Assembly (NCBI RefSeq): GCF_018449525.1
Contig: NZ_JAAVUS010000016.1
Coordinates: forward strand, 1 to 36,223
Origin: Bradyrhizobium sp. dw_78
Lineage (GTDB): Bacteria; Pseudomonadota; Alphaproteobacteria; Rhizobiales; Xanthobacteraceae
Reading direction: 5' to 3'
Length of the DNA stretch: 36,223 nucleotides
Shown piece by piece: positions 7,493 to 15,311 of this stretch; the stretch's first letter is position 1, and every line of letters starts with the position of its first letter. The position numbers and the translations under genes were made by a program. The notes under the pieces were generated by a model. It did no database searches. It saw only the letters and a program-made list of their open reading frames with translations, and was not told the DNA's origin.

Positions 7493-8596
7493 ATGCCGAA
7501 AGACGTCAAGCAGGACAAGGCGTTGCTGAATCGCCGCGCATTGTTGCAGGCGGGCGCCGCTGCGGCGCTCGCGGCGCCGATCGGCGTGTTCAGCGCACAG
7601 GCCTTTCCGTACCGCCCGATTGCGCCGGCGATCGACTTCTCGGAGTTTCCGATCTGCAAGACATCGTCCGACGCGCCGCCGCTCACGGGTACGCCGCGAA
7701 AACTCAGCCTGTCCTGGAACGCCGGCGCCGTCTGCCTTACACCGCTGCCGGTTGCGATCGATTACGGTTTCTTCCGCAAGCAGAATCTCGATGTCGAGCT
7801 GGTCAATTACAGCGGATCGACCGACCAGCTTCTGGAAGCCATCGCCACCGGCAAGACCGATGCGGGCCTCGGCATGGCGCTGCGCTGGCTGAAGCCGCTC
7901 GAACAAGGGTTTGACGTCAAGATCGCCGCCGGCACCCACGGCGGTTGTCTGCGGGTTTTGTCTCACGTGAATTCGGGCGTCGACAAGCTTGCCGATCTCA
8001 AGGGAAAGACGGTTGCGGTTGGTGATCTCACGAGCCCTGAAAAGAATTTCTTTTCGATCCAGCTCGCCAAGCAGGGCATCGATCCCAACACCGATGTCGA
8101 TTGGCGCGCCTATCCCGGCAATCTCTTGCAACTCGCCGTCCAGAAGGGCGAAGTGCAGGCGTTCCTGGCGTCCGATCCGATCGCCTATCTCTGGCTGAAG
8201 GATAAGGACTACAAGGAAGTCGCCTCCAATCTGGACGGTGAATACAGAGACAAGACCTGCTGCATCGTCGGGCTGCGCGGCAGCCTGGTGCGCGACGAGC
8301 CGCAGGTTGCCCGTGCGCTTACGCAAGCGCTGCTCGACGCCGCCATGTTTACCTCGCAGAATCCGGAAAAGGCCGCCGCATCGTTCCAGCCTTATGCGCC
8401 AAAGACCGCCACACCGGAGGATCTGCAGGCGATGGTCAGGTATCATACCCACCATCATCATCCCGTCGGCGACGCGCTGAAGCAGGAACTGAAGGCCTAT
8501 GCGGACGATCTGAAGCTGGTGTCCGTTTTCAAGCCGGGTATCGACACGACAAAATTTGCGGAGCGGATTTATGTCGACGTATTCCGAGACGTCTAG
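7493..8596 (+). CDS. Tat-exported ABC substrate-binding protein (NrtA/SsuA-like)
   Basis: A 367-residue binding protein, first gene of a six-gene operon. The start is set by AGGAG six bases before the ATG. A twin-arginine signal is visible (NRRALLQAG then a long Ala-rich core, residues 12-36). The mature part has the NMT1-like fold: SLSWNAGAVCLTPLPVAIDYGFF, then LLEAIATGKTDAGLGMALRW, LADLKGKTVAVGD and FLASDPIAYLW. It is only distantly like the other four binding proteins here. Two oddities are a Cys pair (KTCCIVG) and a histidine cluster HTHHHH near the C-terminus (8444-8461), which could bind a metal or an anion. Its stop overlaps the permease start by 26 bp, indicating translational coupling. 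The ligand is probably a sulfonate, nitrate or similar oxyanion. Confidence 0.85.
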   Translation: MPKDVKQDKALLNRRALLQAGAAAALAAPIGVFSAQAFPYRPIAPAIDFSEFPICKTSSDAPPLTGTPRKLSLSWNAGAVCLTPLPVAIDYGFFRKQNLDVELVNYSGSTDQLLEAIATGKTDAGLGMALRWLKPLEQGFDVKIAAGTHGGCLRVLSHVNSGVDKLADLKGKTVAVGDLTSPEKNFFSIQLAKQGIDPNTDVDWRAYPGNLLQLAVQKGEVQAFLASDPIAYLWLKDKDYKEVASNLDGEYRDKTCCIVGLRGSLVRDEPQVARALTQALLDAAMFTSQNPEKAAASFQPYAPKTATPEDLQAMVRYHTHHHHPVGDALKQELKAYADDLKLVSVFKPGIDTTKFAERIYVDVFRDV

Positions 8597-9614
8597 GGCC
8601 GCCGTGCTGGCGCAAACCGCGGAGGAGGGCGCCGCGCTTGAGGCGCGCCCGCTGTCGCTGCCTTCCTCGTTCCTGGTCAACGGACCGGCCGTATTCGCAA
8701 GCCTGGCGTGGGCCGGTTTCGGACTGTCGTGCCTGTGGTGGGAAGACCTCGGCGACTGGTCGCGAACGCACGAACTGGCGATCACTGCCTTTGTCGTCGC
8801 CGTCGGCATTCTTGCGACAACGTTGGGCGGAAGCCGGCTCGGGCGTTTCGCGGCGGGGCTGCGCGCCCGCGCGCCGTGGTTATTGGCGCTCGGGCTGTTC
8901 CTGACGCTGTGGGAGGTTGCGACCGCCAAATTCGCATGGCTGCCGCTGCCGTTTTTTCCGCCGCCGCAGGCTATCGTCGAAGTCTATACCGATGACCTTC
9001 CCAAACTCCTCGCCAGCGCCTTCGCCTCGGTGAAACTTCAACTGGTCGGATACGCGATCGGCGCTGCGGCCGGCTTCATCACCGGCGTATCGATCGGATG
9101 GTCGCGCAGTGTCGGCTATTGGGTACATCCGATCCTGCGCTTCATCGGTCCGTTGCCGGCGACGGCGTGGCTGCCGATCGCCTTCTTCTGTTTTCCGTCG
9201 AGCTGGAGCGCAAGCACATTCCTGATCGCGCTGGCGACCGCGTTTCCGGTCACGGTGCTGACCTGGTCCGGCGTCGCCAGCGTCAGCAGCGCCTATTACG
9301 ACGTGGCGCGGACGCTCGGGGCCAAGCCGTCGTTCCTGGTGCTGAAGGTCGCGATTCCGGCGGCGTTGCCGCATGTGTTCGTCGGCCTGTTCATGGGCCT
9401 CGGCTCGTCCTTTGCCGTCCTGGTCGTCGCCGAAATGATCGGCGTCAAGGCCGGGCTCGGCTGGTATCTGCAATGGGCCCAGGGCTGGGCGGCCTATGCG
9501 AACATGTATGCGGCGCTGATCGTGATGTCGCTGTTGTGCTCCGGCGCGATCACGCTTCTGTTCAGGACGCGCGACCGGCTACTGGTCTGGCAGAAGGGCG
9601 TCGTCAAATGGTAG
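8571..9614 (+). CDS. ABC transporter permease (SsuC/TauC/NrtB family)
   Basis: A 347-residue inner-membrane permease. Seven or eight membrane segments are visible, starting at about residues 27-48, 64-82 and 104-122. The standard permease core follows, with the EAA-type cytoplasmic loop DVARTLGAKPSFLVLKVA at about residues 244-261, which docks the ATPase. It is about 80-90 residues longer than a typical SsuC (compare the 268-residue one at 20401), because of an N-terminal extension carrying two additional hydrophobic segments. GGAG precedes the ATG within the end of the preceding gene. It overlaps the ATPase gene by 7 bp. It should import the ligand of the binding protein upstream. Confidence 0.9.
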   Translation: MSTYSETSRAAVLAQTAEEGAALEARPLSLPSSFLVNGPAVFASLAWAGFGLSCLWWEDLGDWSRTHELAITAFVVAVGILATTLGGSRLGRFAAGLRARAPWLLALGLFLTLWEVATAKFAWLPLPFFPPPQAIVEVYTDDLPKLLASAFASVKLQLVGYAIGAAAGFITGVSIGWSRSVGYWVHPILRFIGPLPATAWLPIAFFCFPSSWSASTFLIALATAFPVTVLTWSGVASVSSAYYDVARTLGAKPSFLVLKVAIPAALPHVFVGLFMGLGSSFAVLVVAEMIGVKAGLGWYLQWAQGWAAYANMYAALIVMSLLCSGAITLLFRTRDRLLVWQKGVVKW

Positions 9615-10405
9615 CGCTCGCCATCGCCGAACGCGATCGGCCGGGCGCGGCCGGGGCGTCGCTGGATGTCAAGGGCGTCAGCCACGCCTTCGACATCGAT
9701 GGAGCCGTGCTGCCGGTGCTGGAAGATGTCAGCTTCAAGATCGCGCCGGGCGAATTCGTCGCGCTGCTCGGCCCGTCCGGCTGCGGAAAATCGACCTTGC
9801 TGCGTCTGGTCGCAGGGCTTGAAGCGCCGCGCTCGGGAAGTTTGCGCGAGGACGGCGATGTCATCACCGGGCCGTTTCCCTCGCGGGTGGTGGTGTTTCA
9901 GGATCCGACGCTGTTTCCATGGCGCACCGTCTGGCACAATGTCGCGCTCGGGCTCGAAGCCCAGGGCATCCTGAAAAGCCAGCGTCATCGCGTCGATGCC
10001 GCGATCGACCTGGTCGGGCTTTCGGCGTTCCGCAACGCCTATCCGCATCAGCTTTCGGGCGGCATGGCGCAGCGGGTGGCGCTGGCGCGGGCGCTCGTCA
10101 ACGATCCCAGGATATTGGTGCTCGATGAACCGCTCGGTAAGCTCGATTCGCTGACCCGCATCACCATGCAGGCGGAAATCTCCGCGCTGTGGCAGCGTAG
10201 CGGGTTCACCACGCTGCTCGTCACCCATGATGTCGAGGAAGCCGTGTTCCTGGCCAACCGCGTCATCGTGTTCAGCGAGCGGCCCGCGCGCATCAAGGCC
10301 GATATCGCGGTCGATCGCCCGTTTCCGCGGCACCGCGGCGATCCGGCACTGGCGGAATTGCGGCGGCACATTCTGGGCCTGCTTGGACTGGACGCGACCT
10401 GGTGA
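9608..10405 (+). CDS. ABC transporter ATP-binding protein (SsuB/TauB/NrtD family)
   Basis: A 265-residue ATPase. Walker A is GPSGCGKST (residues 55-63), the Q-loop is VVFQDPTLFPW, the signature is LSGGMAQRVALARAL, Walker B is ILVLDEPLGKLDS, and the H-loop is LLVTHDVEEA. The DEPLG.LD form and the early FPW segment are typical of nitrate/sulfonate/taurine importers. The start ATG overlaps the end of the permease gene (ATGGTAG), which is the expected coupling. The longer upstream frame is antisense-like carry-over through the permease gene and is not used. It energises the permease encoded at 8571-9614. Confidence 0.95.
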   Translation: MVALAIAERDRPGAAGASLDVKGVSHAFDIDGAVLPVLEDVSFKIAPGEFVALLGPSGCGKSTLLRLVAGLEAPRSGSLREDGDVITGPFPSRVVVFQDPTLFPWRTVWHNVALGLEAQGILKSQRHRVDAAIDLVGLSAFRNAYPHQLSGGMAQRVALARALVNDPRILVLDEPLGKLDSLTRITMQAEISALWQRSGFTTLLVTHDVEEAVFLANRVIVFSERPARIKADIAVDRPFPRHRGDPALAELRRHILGLLGLDATW

Positions 10406-10440
10406 GTTCGCGGGACAATTCGGCCCGCAAGGAGCCTCCG

Positions 10441-11607
10441 ATGGATGCCAGCCTTGGAATTTTTCCTGGAATTTTTCCCGGAATTTTCGACAAGGCGAAC
10501 CGGCTGGCGGCGGAATTTGCCGAGCGGGCGGCGCTGCATGACCGCGACGCCAGCTTTCCGTTCGAGAATTTCGACCGACTGTCCGAAGCGGGATTGCTGG
10601 CGCTGACGGTGCCGGCGGCGCTGGGCGGGTCCGGCGCCGGGGCGCGCGATACGGCGCGAGTGCTCAACATTCTCGGGAAGGCCGATCCGTCAACCGCCCT
10701 GGTGCTGTCGATGCATTACATCCAGCATCTGGTGATGGCGAGGAGCAGCCGCTGGCCGGGCCGTCTCGCGCGCAGGCTGGCGCGGGAGACCGTCGCAGGC
10801 GTGGCCATGATCAACGTCCTCCGGGTCGAGCCGGATTTGGGCTCGCCGGCGCGCGGCGGCTTGCCGGCGACGATCGCGCGAAGAACCGATCAAGGATGGC
10901 GGCTCAGCGGCCGCAAGATCTACTCGACCGGCGCGCCGATCCTGAAATGGTACGCGGTGTGGGCCAGAACCGATGAAGCGGAGATTCGCATCGGCCTGTT
11001 CCTGGTGCCCGCGGGATTGCCGGGGACACGCATCGTCGAGACCTGGGACCATCTCGGCCTGCGCGCCAGCGGCAGCCACGACATCGTGTTCGATGACGTC
11101 GTGTTTCCGCTCGATCACGAGATCGATGTCCGGAAGCCGGACGACTGGCGGGTGCCGGATTTTACCCAGGCGACGGTTCACGCCATCTTCGTCGCCTCGA
11201 TTTACGACGGCGTCGCGCAGGCCGCGCGCGACTGGCTGGTCGGCTTTCTAAAAACCCGCGTGCCCTCCAATCTCGGGGCGCCGCTGGCGACTCTGCCGCG
11301 CGCGCAGGAAATCCTCGGCGGCATCGAGGCGCGGCTTGCGGTCAATGCGCGCCTGATCGACAGTTTTGCCGGCGATTTCGACGACGGCATTTTGTTGAGC
11401 GCGTCCGAATCCAACATCGTCAAGCTGACGGTGACCGACAACGCGGTCGCGATTGTCGAGGACGCGCTGTCGCTCGCCGGCAATCACGGGCTGACGCGCG
11501 CCAATCCGCTGGAGCGGCATTATCGCGACGTGCTGTGCGGCCGGGTTCATACACCGCAGGACGACGCGACGCGGGTGAATGCGGGGCGTCTGGCGCTCGG
11601 CGTCTGA
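10441..11607 (+). CDS. Acyl-CoA-dehydrogenase-fold flavoprotein, probably a DszC/SfnB-like monooxygenase
   Basis: A 388-residue protein with the acyl-CoA dehydrogenase fold: an N-terminal helical domain, a central beta domain (W.LSGRKIYSTGA, then WDHLGLRASGSHDIVFDDV), and a C-terminal four-helix domain. The C-terminal region has HYRDVLCGRVHTPQDD where dehydrogenases carry the YEGT block with the catalytic Glu. This RD....GR.HT pattern recalls FMNH2-dependent sulfur oxygenases of the DszC group (from memory). I infer oxidation of an organosulfur compound, not acyl-CoA. The start at 10441 follows AAGGAG; a GTG at 10402 overlapping the ATPase stop is the alternative. A 12-bp tandem repeat encodes GIFPGIFPGIF at residues 6-16. 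It sits within the import operon. Confidence 0.85.
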   Translation: MDASLGIFPGIFPGIFDKANRLAAEFAERAALHDRDASFPFENFDRLSEAGLLALTVPAALGGSGAGARDTARVLNILGKADPSTALVLSMHYIQHLVMARSSRWPGRLARRLARETVAGVAMINVLRVEPDLGSPARGGLPATIARRTDQGWRLSGRKIYSTGAPILKWYAVWARTDEAEIRIGLFLVPAGLPGTRIVETWDHLGLRASGSHDIVFDDVVFPLDHEIDVRKPDDWRVPDFTQATVHAIFVASIYDGVAQAARDWLVGFLKTRVPSNLGAPLATLPRAQEILGGIEARLAVNARLIDSFAGDFDDGILLSASESNIVKLTVTDNAVAIVEDALSLAGNHGLTRANPLERHYRDVLCGRVHTPQDDATRVNAGRLALGV

Positions 11608-11637
11608 TCATATGTTGAAACCAGCAGGGAGTTTGCA

Positions 11638-12738
11638 ATGTCGGTGGAATTCATCGGATTCATCACCAACAACAATTCATCCGAGACGATCGTCCGCAAC
11701 GGTCCGGTGCTCGACCGGCATCACATCGAGACCGTGGCGAAAGCCCATGAAAACGCCGGCTTCGACCGCGCCTTGCTGGCGTTTCATTCGACCTCGCCGG
11801 ACGGATTGCAGATCGGCCAGCATGTGCTCGGCATCACCGACCGGCTCAATGTCCTGATCGCGCAGCGGCCGGGTTTTACCGCGCCGACCCTGCTGGCGCG
11901 CCAGCTCGCCACCGTCGACCAGTTGTCCGGCGGCCGGGTCGCGCTGCATGTCATCACCGGCGGCAATGCCACCGAGCTGCAGCAGGACGGTAACACCATC
12001 GACGACAAGGACGAGCGTTACGCCCGCACCGACGAATTTCTGGATGTGGTGCGCGCCGAATGGAGCGGCGAGAGGCCGTTTTCCTATGACGGCAAATATT
12101 ACAAGGTTCAGAACGGGTTTTCGCAGATCAAGCCGTACCGCAGCGAGGGCATCCCGATCTTCGTCGGCGGCGCTTCCGACGCCGCGATCGAGGTGGCCGG
12201 CAAGCATGCCGATACGTTTGCGCTGTGGGGCGAGTCCTATGCGCAGGTGCGCGATGTGACGTCGCGGGTTCGCGCCGCGGCCGCCAGGCACGGCCGCGCC
12301 GCACCCCGTTTCAGCCTGTCGGTCCGGCCTATTCTGGCCGACACCGAGGAAAAGGCGTGGGCCAAGGCCGGCTCGATTCTGCAGCGCGCCACCGCCTTGC
12401 AGGACCAGACCGGCTACCGCAAGCCCGCCGACGGCCACGCCACCGCAGGCGCGCGCCGGCTGCTCGCGCTGGCCGAGCAGGGCACCCGGATCGACAAGCG
12501 GCTCTGGACCCAGATCGCCGAACTGACCGGCGCCAACAGCAATACCACGGCGCTGGTCGGGACCCCGGAGCAGGTCGCCGAGGTGTTCGGCGACTATTAC
12601 GATCTCGGCATCAGCCATTTCCTGATCCGCGGCTTCGATCCGCTGATCGACGCCATCGAATATGGCCGCGAATTGATTCCGCTGACGCGCAAGCTGATCG
12701 CCGGGCGCGACGCCACCAGGGGAGTCGCGGCCGAATGA
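11638..12738 (+). CDS. LLM-class flavin-dependent monooxygenase, SsuD-like but divergent
   Basis: A 366-residue TIM-barrel flavin oxidoreductase of the bacterial luciferase superfamily. Family blocks are visible: AFHSTSPDG, LIAQRPGFTAPTLLARQLATVDQLSGGR, ITGG, D.DERYARTDEFLDV, PIFVGGASDAAIE, and TALVGTPEQVAE. Compared with true SsuD (such as the one at 19238-20404), the active-site Cys is replaced by Ser, R.H by S.R in the FSLSVRPIL block, the RGG Arg is absent, and the final YPH is FDP. It therefore probably takes a different substrate; dimethylsulfone-type (SfnG-like) enzymes are an alternative. AGGGAG precedes the ATG. The stop overlaps the next gene by 4 bp (ATGA). Confidence 0.9.
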   Translation: MSVEFIGFITNNNSSETIVRNGPVLDRHHIETVAKAHENAGFDRALLAFHSTSPDGLQIGQHVLGITDRLNVLIAQRPGFTAPTLLARQLATVDQLSGGRVALHVITGGNATELQQDGNTIDDKDERYARTDEFLDVVRAEWSGERPFSYDGKYYKVQNGFSQIKPYRSEGIPIFVGGASDAAIEVAGKHADTFALWGESYAQVRDVTSRVRAAAARHGRAAPRFSLSVRPILADTEEKAWAKAGSILQRATALQDQTGYRKPADGHATAGARRLLALAEQGTRIDKRLWTQIAELTGANSNTTALVGTPEQVAEVFGDYYDLGISHFLIRGFDPLIDAIEYGRELIPLTRKLIAGRDATRGVAAE

Positions 12739-13676
12739 TGCGCAATCTCCTTATCGCGGGCCTGTTGCTGGGCGCGATTGCATCAGTGAGCGCCCAGACT
12801 GTGTTGCGCGTCGGCGACCAGAAAGGAAACTCGCAGGCCGTGATGGAAGCGGCCGGCGTCCTGAAGGATGTGCCGTACACGATCGAGTGGAAGGAGTTTC
12901 CGGCGGCGGCTCCGCTTCTGGAAGCGCTCGGCGCCGGAGCGATCGACACCGGGCTGGTCGGCGATGCGCCCTTCACGTTTGCCGTGGCCGCCAACGTTCC
13001 CGTGAAAGCCATTGGCGCCATCCGCCAGAGCGGCGACGGCCTGGCGATCCTGGTGCCGCGTGATTCCAAAATTCAAAGTTTTGAGGATTTGAAGGGCAGG
13101 AAGATCGCGACCGGCCGCGGCTCGATCGGGCATCAGCTCATTCTGGCGGCGCTTGAATCCCGGGGATGGTCGACAGGCGATGTCCAGATCGTGTTTCTGG
13201 CCCCGTCCGACGCCAAGATCGCCTACACCCAGGGCTCGGTCGACGCATGGTCGACATGGGAGCCCTATGTCAGTCAGGAAGAGGTGTTGTTTCAATCGCG
13301 GCGGGTGATCACATCAGAAGGCCTGACGCCCGGATTGAGCTTTCAGGTCGCCTCGGTCGATGCCATCAAGAATAAGCGTCCGCGGCTTGAGGATTTTCTT
13401 CGCCGTCTCACGGCCGCCCGCGCCTGGTCGCTGAACCATGTCGGGGCCTATGCCGAGACCTGGGGCAGGCTGATGAGCATTCCGCCTTCGGTGCCGCTGA
13501 ATTGGCTGAGCCGGGCCAGGATCCATGTCGCCCCGATCGACGACGGCGTCGTTGCCGGCGAGCAGAAGACGATCGATCTGTATTTTCGATCGGGCCTGGT
13601 CAAGCAGCAGCTCAACGCCGCCGATGTCGTCGACCGCTCATTTGCCGCCGCCATCGAAAAAGGTGCGGGGCCTTAG
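12735..13676 (+). CDS. Sulfonate-type ABC substrate-binding protein
   Basis: A 313-residue exported binding protein, last gene of the operon starting at 7493. The first 21 residues are a short Sec signal (MMRNLLIAGLLLGAIASVSA). The mature protein starts QTVLRVGDQKG and has EFPAAAPLLEALGAGAIDTG, FEDLKGRKIATGRG and GSVDAWSTWEPYVS. These blocks match those of the protein at 6022-7014, so the two are clear paralogues with the same probable class of ligand. Its ATG overlaps the preceding monooxygenase stop by 4 bp. The operon thus encodes two unlike binding proteins (this and 7493) for one permease. The stop lies at the edge of a palindromic repeat that likely ends the transcript. Confidence 0.9.
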   Translation: MMRNLLIAGLLLGAIASVSAQTVLRVGDQKGNSQAVMEAAGVLKDVPYTIEWKEFPAAAPLLEALGAGAIDTGLVGDAPFTFAVAANVPVKAIGAIRQSGDGLAILVPRDSKIQSFEDLKGRKIATGRGSIGHQLILAALESRGWSTGDVQIVFLAPSDAKIAYTQGSVDAWSTWEPYVSQEEVLFQSRRVITSEGLTPGLSFQVASVDAIKNKRPRLEDFLRRLTAARAWSLNHVGAYAETWGRLMSIPPSVPLNWLSRARIHVAPIDDGVVAGEQKTIDLYFRSGLVKQQLNAADVVDRSFAAAIEKGAGP

Positions 13677-13803
13677 AGTATGATTCAACGGAGTTGAATC
13701 ATACTCGTCGTAAATCTTCTTATGTGAGCATGATCTCCGCGCAAACGCGTTCCGCGTTTGTCGCGACGGAAAACCGGTTCCCACTTTTCCGGATCATGCT
13801 CTA
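13676..13803. repeat. Composite palindromic repeat between convergent genes
   Basis: The left part is a perfect 14-bp inverted repeat with a 3-base loop (13676-13689 and 13693-13706), hairpin-forming. The right part runs from GAGCATGATC (about 13726) to GGATCATGCTC (ending about 13801), with an internal CAAACGCG-ttc-CGCGTTTG hairpin and a GGAAAACCGGTTCCCACTTT tract that I recall as a very common Bradyrhizobium/Rhodopseudomonas intergenic repeat. It fills the whole gap between the stops at 13676 (+) and 13801 (-), touching both, and probably terminates both transcripts. Confidence 0.8.
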
Positions 13804-14826
13804 AACCGCCGGTGGATTGCGGTCGATAAAGGTCGCGCGCTGATGCCAGTAGGGATAGGGCAGCGTCACCTTGCTGGCTTCGTCCAGTCTGGCGATCTGG
13901 TCCTTGGTCAATGACCATCCGACCGCGCCGAGGTTTTCGCGCAGCTGCGTCTCGTTACGCGCCCCGATGACCAGGGTGGCGACGGTCGGCCGCTGCAGTA
14001 GCCAGTTCAGCGCAATCTGCGAAACGCTCTTGCCGGTTTCGTTGGCGACCTCGTCGATCGCGTCCACGACGCGGTAGACATGCTCGTCCGGCACCGGCGG
14101 ACCCATATCGGCGGTTTGTGGCAGGCGGCTGACCTCGGGCCGTGGCTGGTTGCGCCTGATCTTGCCGGTGAGACGCCCCCAGCCGAGCGGCGACCATACG
14201 ACCGCGCCGAGCCCCTGGTCGAGGCCGAGCGGCATCAGTTCCCACTCATAGTCGCGTCCGATCAGCGAATAATAGGTCTGGTTGGCGACGTAGCGCGGAA
14301 AGCCGTATTTGTCGGCGACGGCGAGCGACTTCATGAGGTGCCAGCCGGAAAAATTCGAGACCCCGACATAGCGGATCTTGCCGGCGCGCACGAGCGTATC
14401 GAGCGTCGCGAGCACTTCTTCGGGCGGCGTGAACGCATCGAAGCCGTGAAGCTGGAACAGGTCGATATAATCGGTGCCGAGCCGGCTGAGCGAGCCGTCG
14501 ATGGCCGCGAGCAGATGCTGACGCGACGAACCGAGGTCGTTCGGTCCATCGCCGAAACGGAATGTCGCCTTGGTCGAGATCAGCACCTTGTCGCGGCGGC
14601 CCTTGATGGCCTGGCCGAGGACGCGCTCGGATTCGCCGACGGAGTAGACATCCGCGCTGTCGAACATCGACACCCCGGCATCGAGGCAGATGTCGACCAG
14701 CCGCCGCGCTTCGGTCGCATCGGTACTGCCCCATGCGGCCAGGCGGCCGACGCCGCCGAAGGTGCCCGTTCCAAAGCTCAGCGCGGGTACGGTCAATCCT
14801 GACATCCCCAGGCGTCGGTATTCCAT
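13801..14826 (-). CDS. Aldo/keto reductase
   Basis: A 341-residue NADPH-dependent carbonyl reductase with the (alpha/beta)8 fold. Catalytic tetrad positions are visible: the Asp and Tyr in FDSADVYSVGESE (about residues 50-55), Lys in LISTKA (about 84), and His in LFQLHGFD (about 125). The NADP-binding C-terminal VIGARNETQLRENLGA block is present. The start at 14826 (MEYRRLGMSGL) follows GAGGAG at good spacing; the upstream extension is not family-like. Length and GTGTFGG suggest the general stress/YghZ-like group. Its place amid sulfonate monooxygenase genes suggests it could reduce the aldehydes they release, but that is inference. It is transcribed opposite to its neighbours. Confidence 0.93.
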   Translation of the reverse strand: MEYRRLGMSGLTVPALSFGTGTFGGVGRLAAWGSTDATEARRLVDICLDAGVSMFDSADVYSVGESERVLGQAIKGRRDKVLISTKATFRFGDGPNDLGSSRQHLLAAIDGSLSRLGTDYIDLFQLHGFDAFTPPEEVLATLDTLVRAGKIRYVGVSNFSGWHLMKSLAVADKYGFPRYVANQTYYSLIGRDYEWELMPLGLDQGLGAVVWSPLGWGRLTGKIRRNQPRPEVSRLPQTADMGPPVPDEHVYRVVDAIDEVANETGKSVSQIALNWLLQRPTVATLVIGARNETQLRENLGAVGWSLTKDQIARLDEASKVTLPYPYWHQRATFIDRNPPAV

Positions 14827-15311
14827 CTGTGTTCTCCTCGCATCAATCTGGTTTTGCGTCGTCCGGCGCCGCGCGATCGTAACCCAATGGCAGGCTGGCG
14901 CAATCGCGCTGGCAAGGAGGCCAGGTGAAGTCAACGTGACTTGACACTCGTTCGCGATGGCCACGCGATCATGTGGGCGCGCAGCGCTTTGACAGCCGGA
15001 ATTGCGGATCGAGTCAGCGGAAACGCCGTCCCTTTCCAGAAGCGGCGTGCCGATCATCGAGGGCGTCTCGCGCGTAGCATCAAGATCACCTTTTTGCGCC
15101 GCAACGAAGGGCCGATCCATGCTGCTCCACCGACAAGAAAAGATTCGTTCTCCTTCTCCTAAGTTTGCGAGAAGGTCGTTGTCGTCCGGCAGCCAACAAA
15201 GAAATTCTGTGAGATTGCCGCTGGTGTCGCTTCGCCGTCATATTGAGTAGGGCGGGAGGCGATCGGGCGTGGAATCCCGATACCTTGCAGCATTGAGCCG
15301 GGGGAAGTCGG
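14827..15311. promoter_or_regulatory. Divergent intergenic region with AAGTCA-N3-TGACTT repeat
   Basis: This 485-bp gap separates the aldo/keto reductase (-) from the exporter gene (+). No convincing gene is present; open frames here have poor composition. An inverted repeat AAGTCA-acg-TGACTT lies at 14928-14942 and overlaps TTGACA at 14941-14946, which could be an operator overlapping a -35 box. It is 100 bp upstream of the reductase start. No matching -10 is obvious. Confidence 0.35.

Noticed and set aside
7475..8929. 484-codon open frame on the minus strand across the binding protein and permease genes
   Set aside because: It runs opposite to two recognisable transport genes, has Arg/His/Asp-rich composition and no ribosome binding site or domain.
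14827..15120. N-terminal extension of the aldo/keto reductase frame with a GTPLLERDG stretch recalling LysR regulators
   Set aside because: Only nine residues look alike, the remainder does not, and the reductase start at 14826 has an excellent ribosome binding site.
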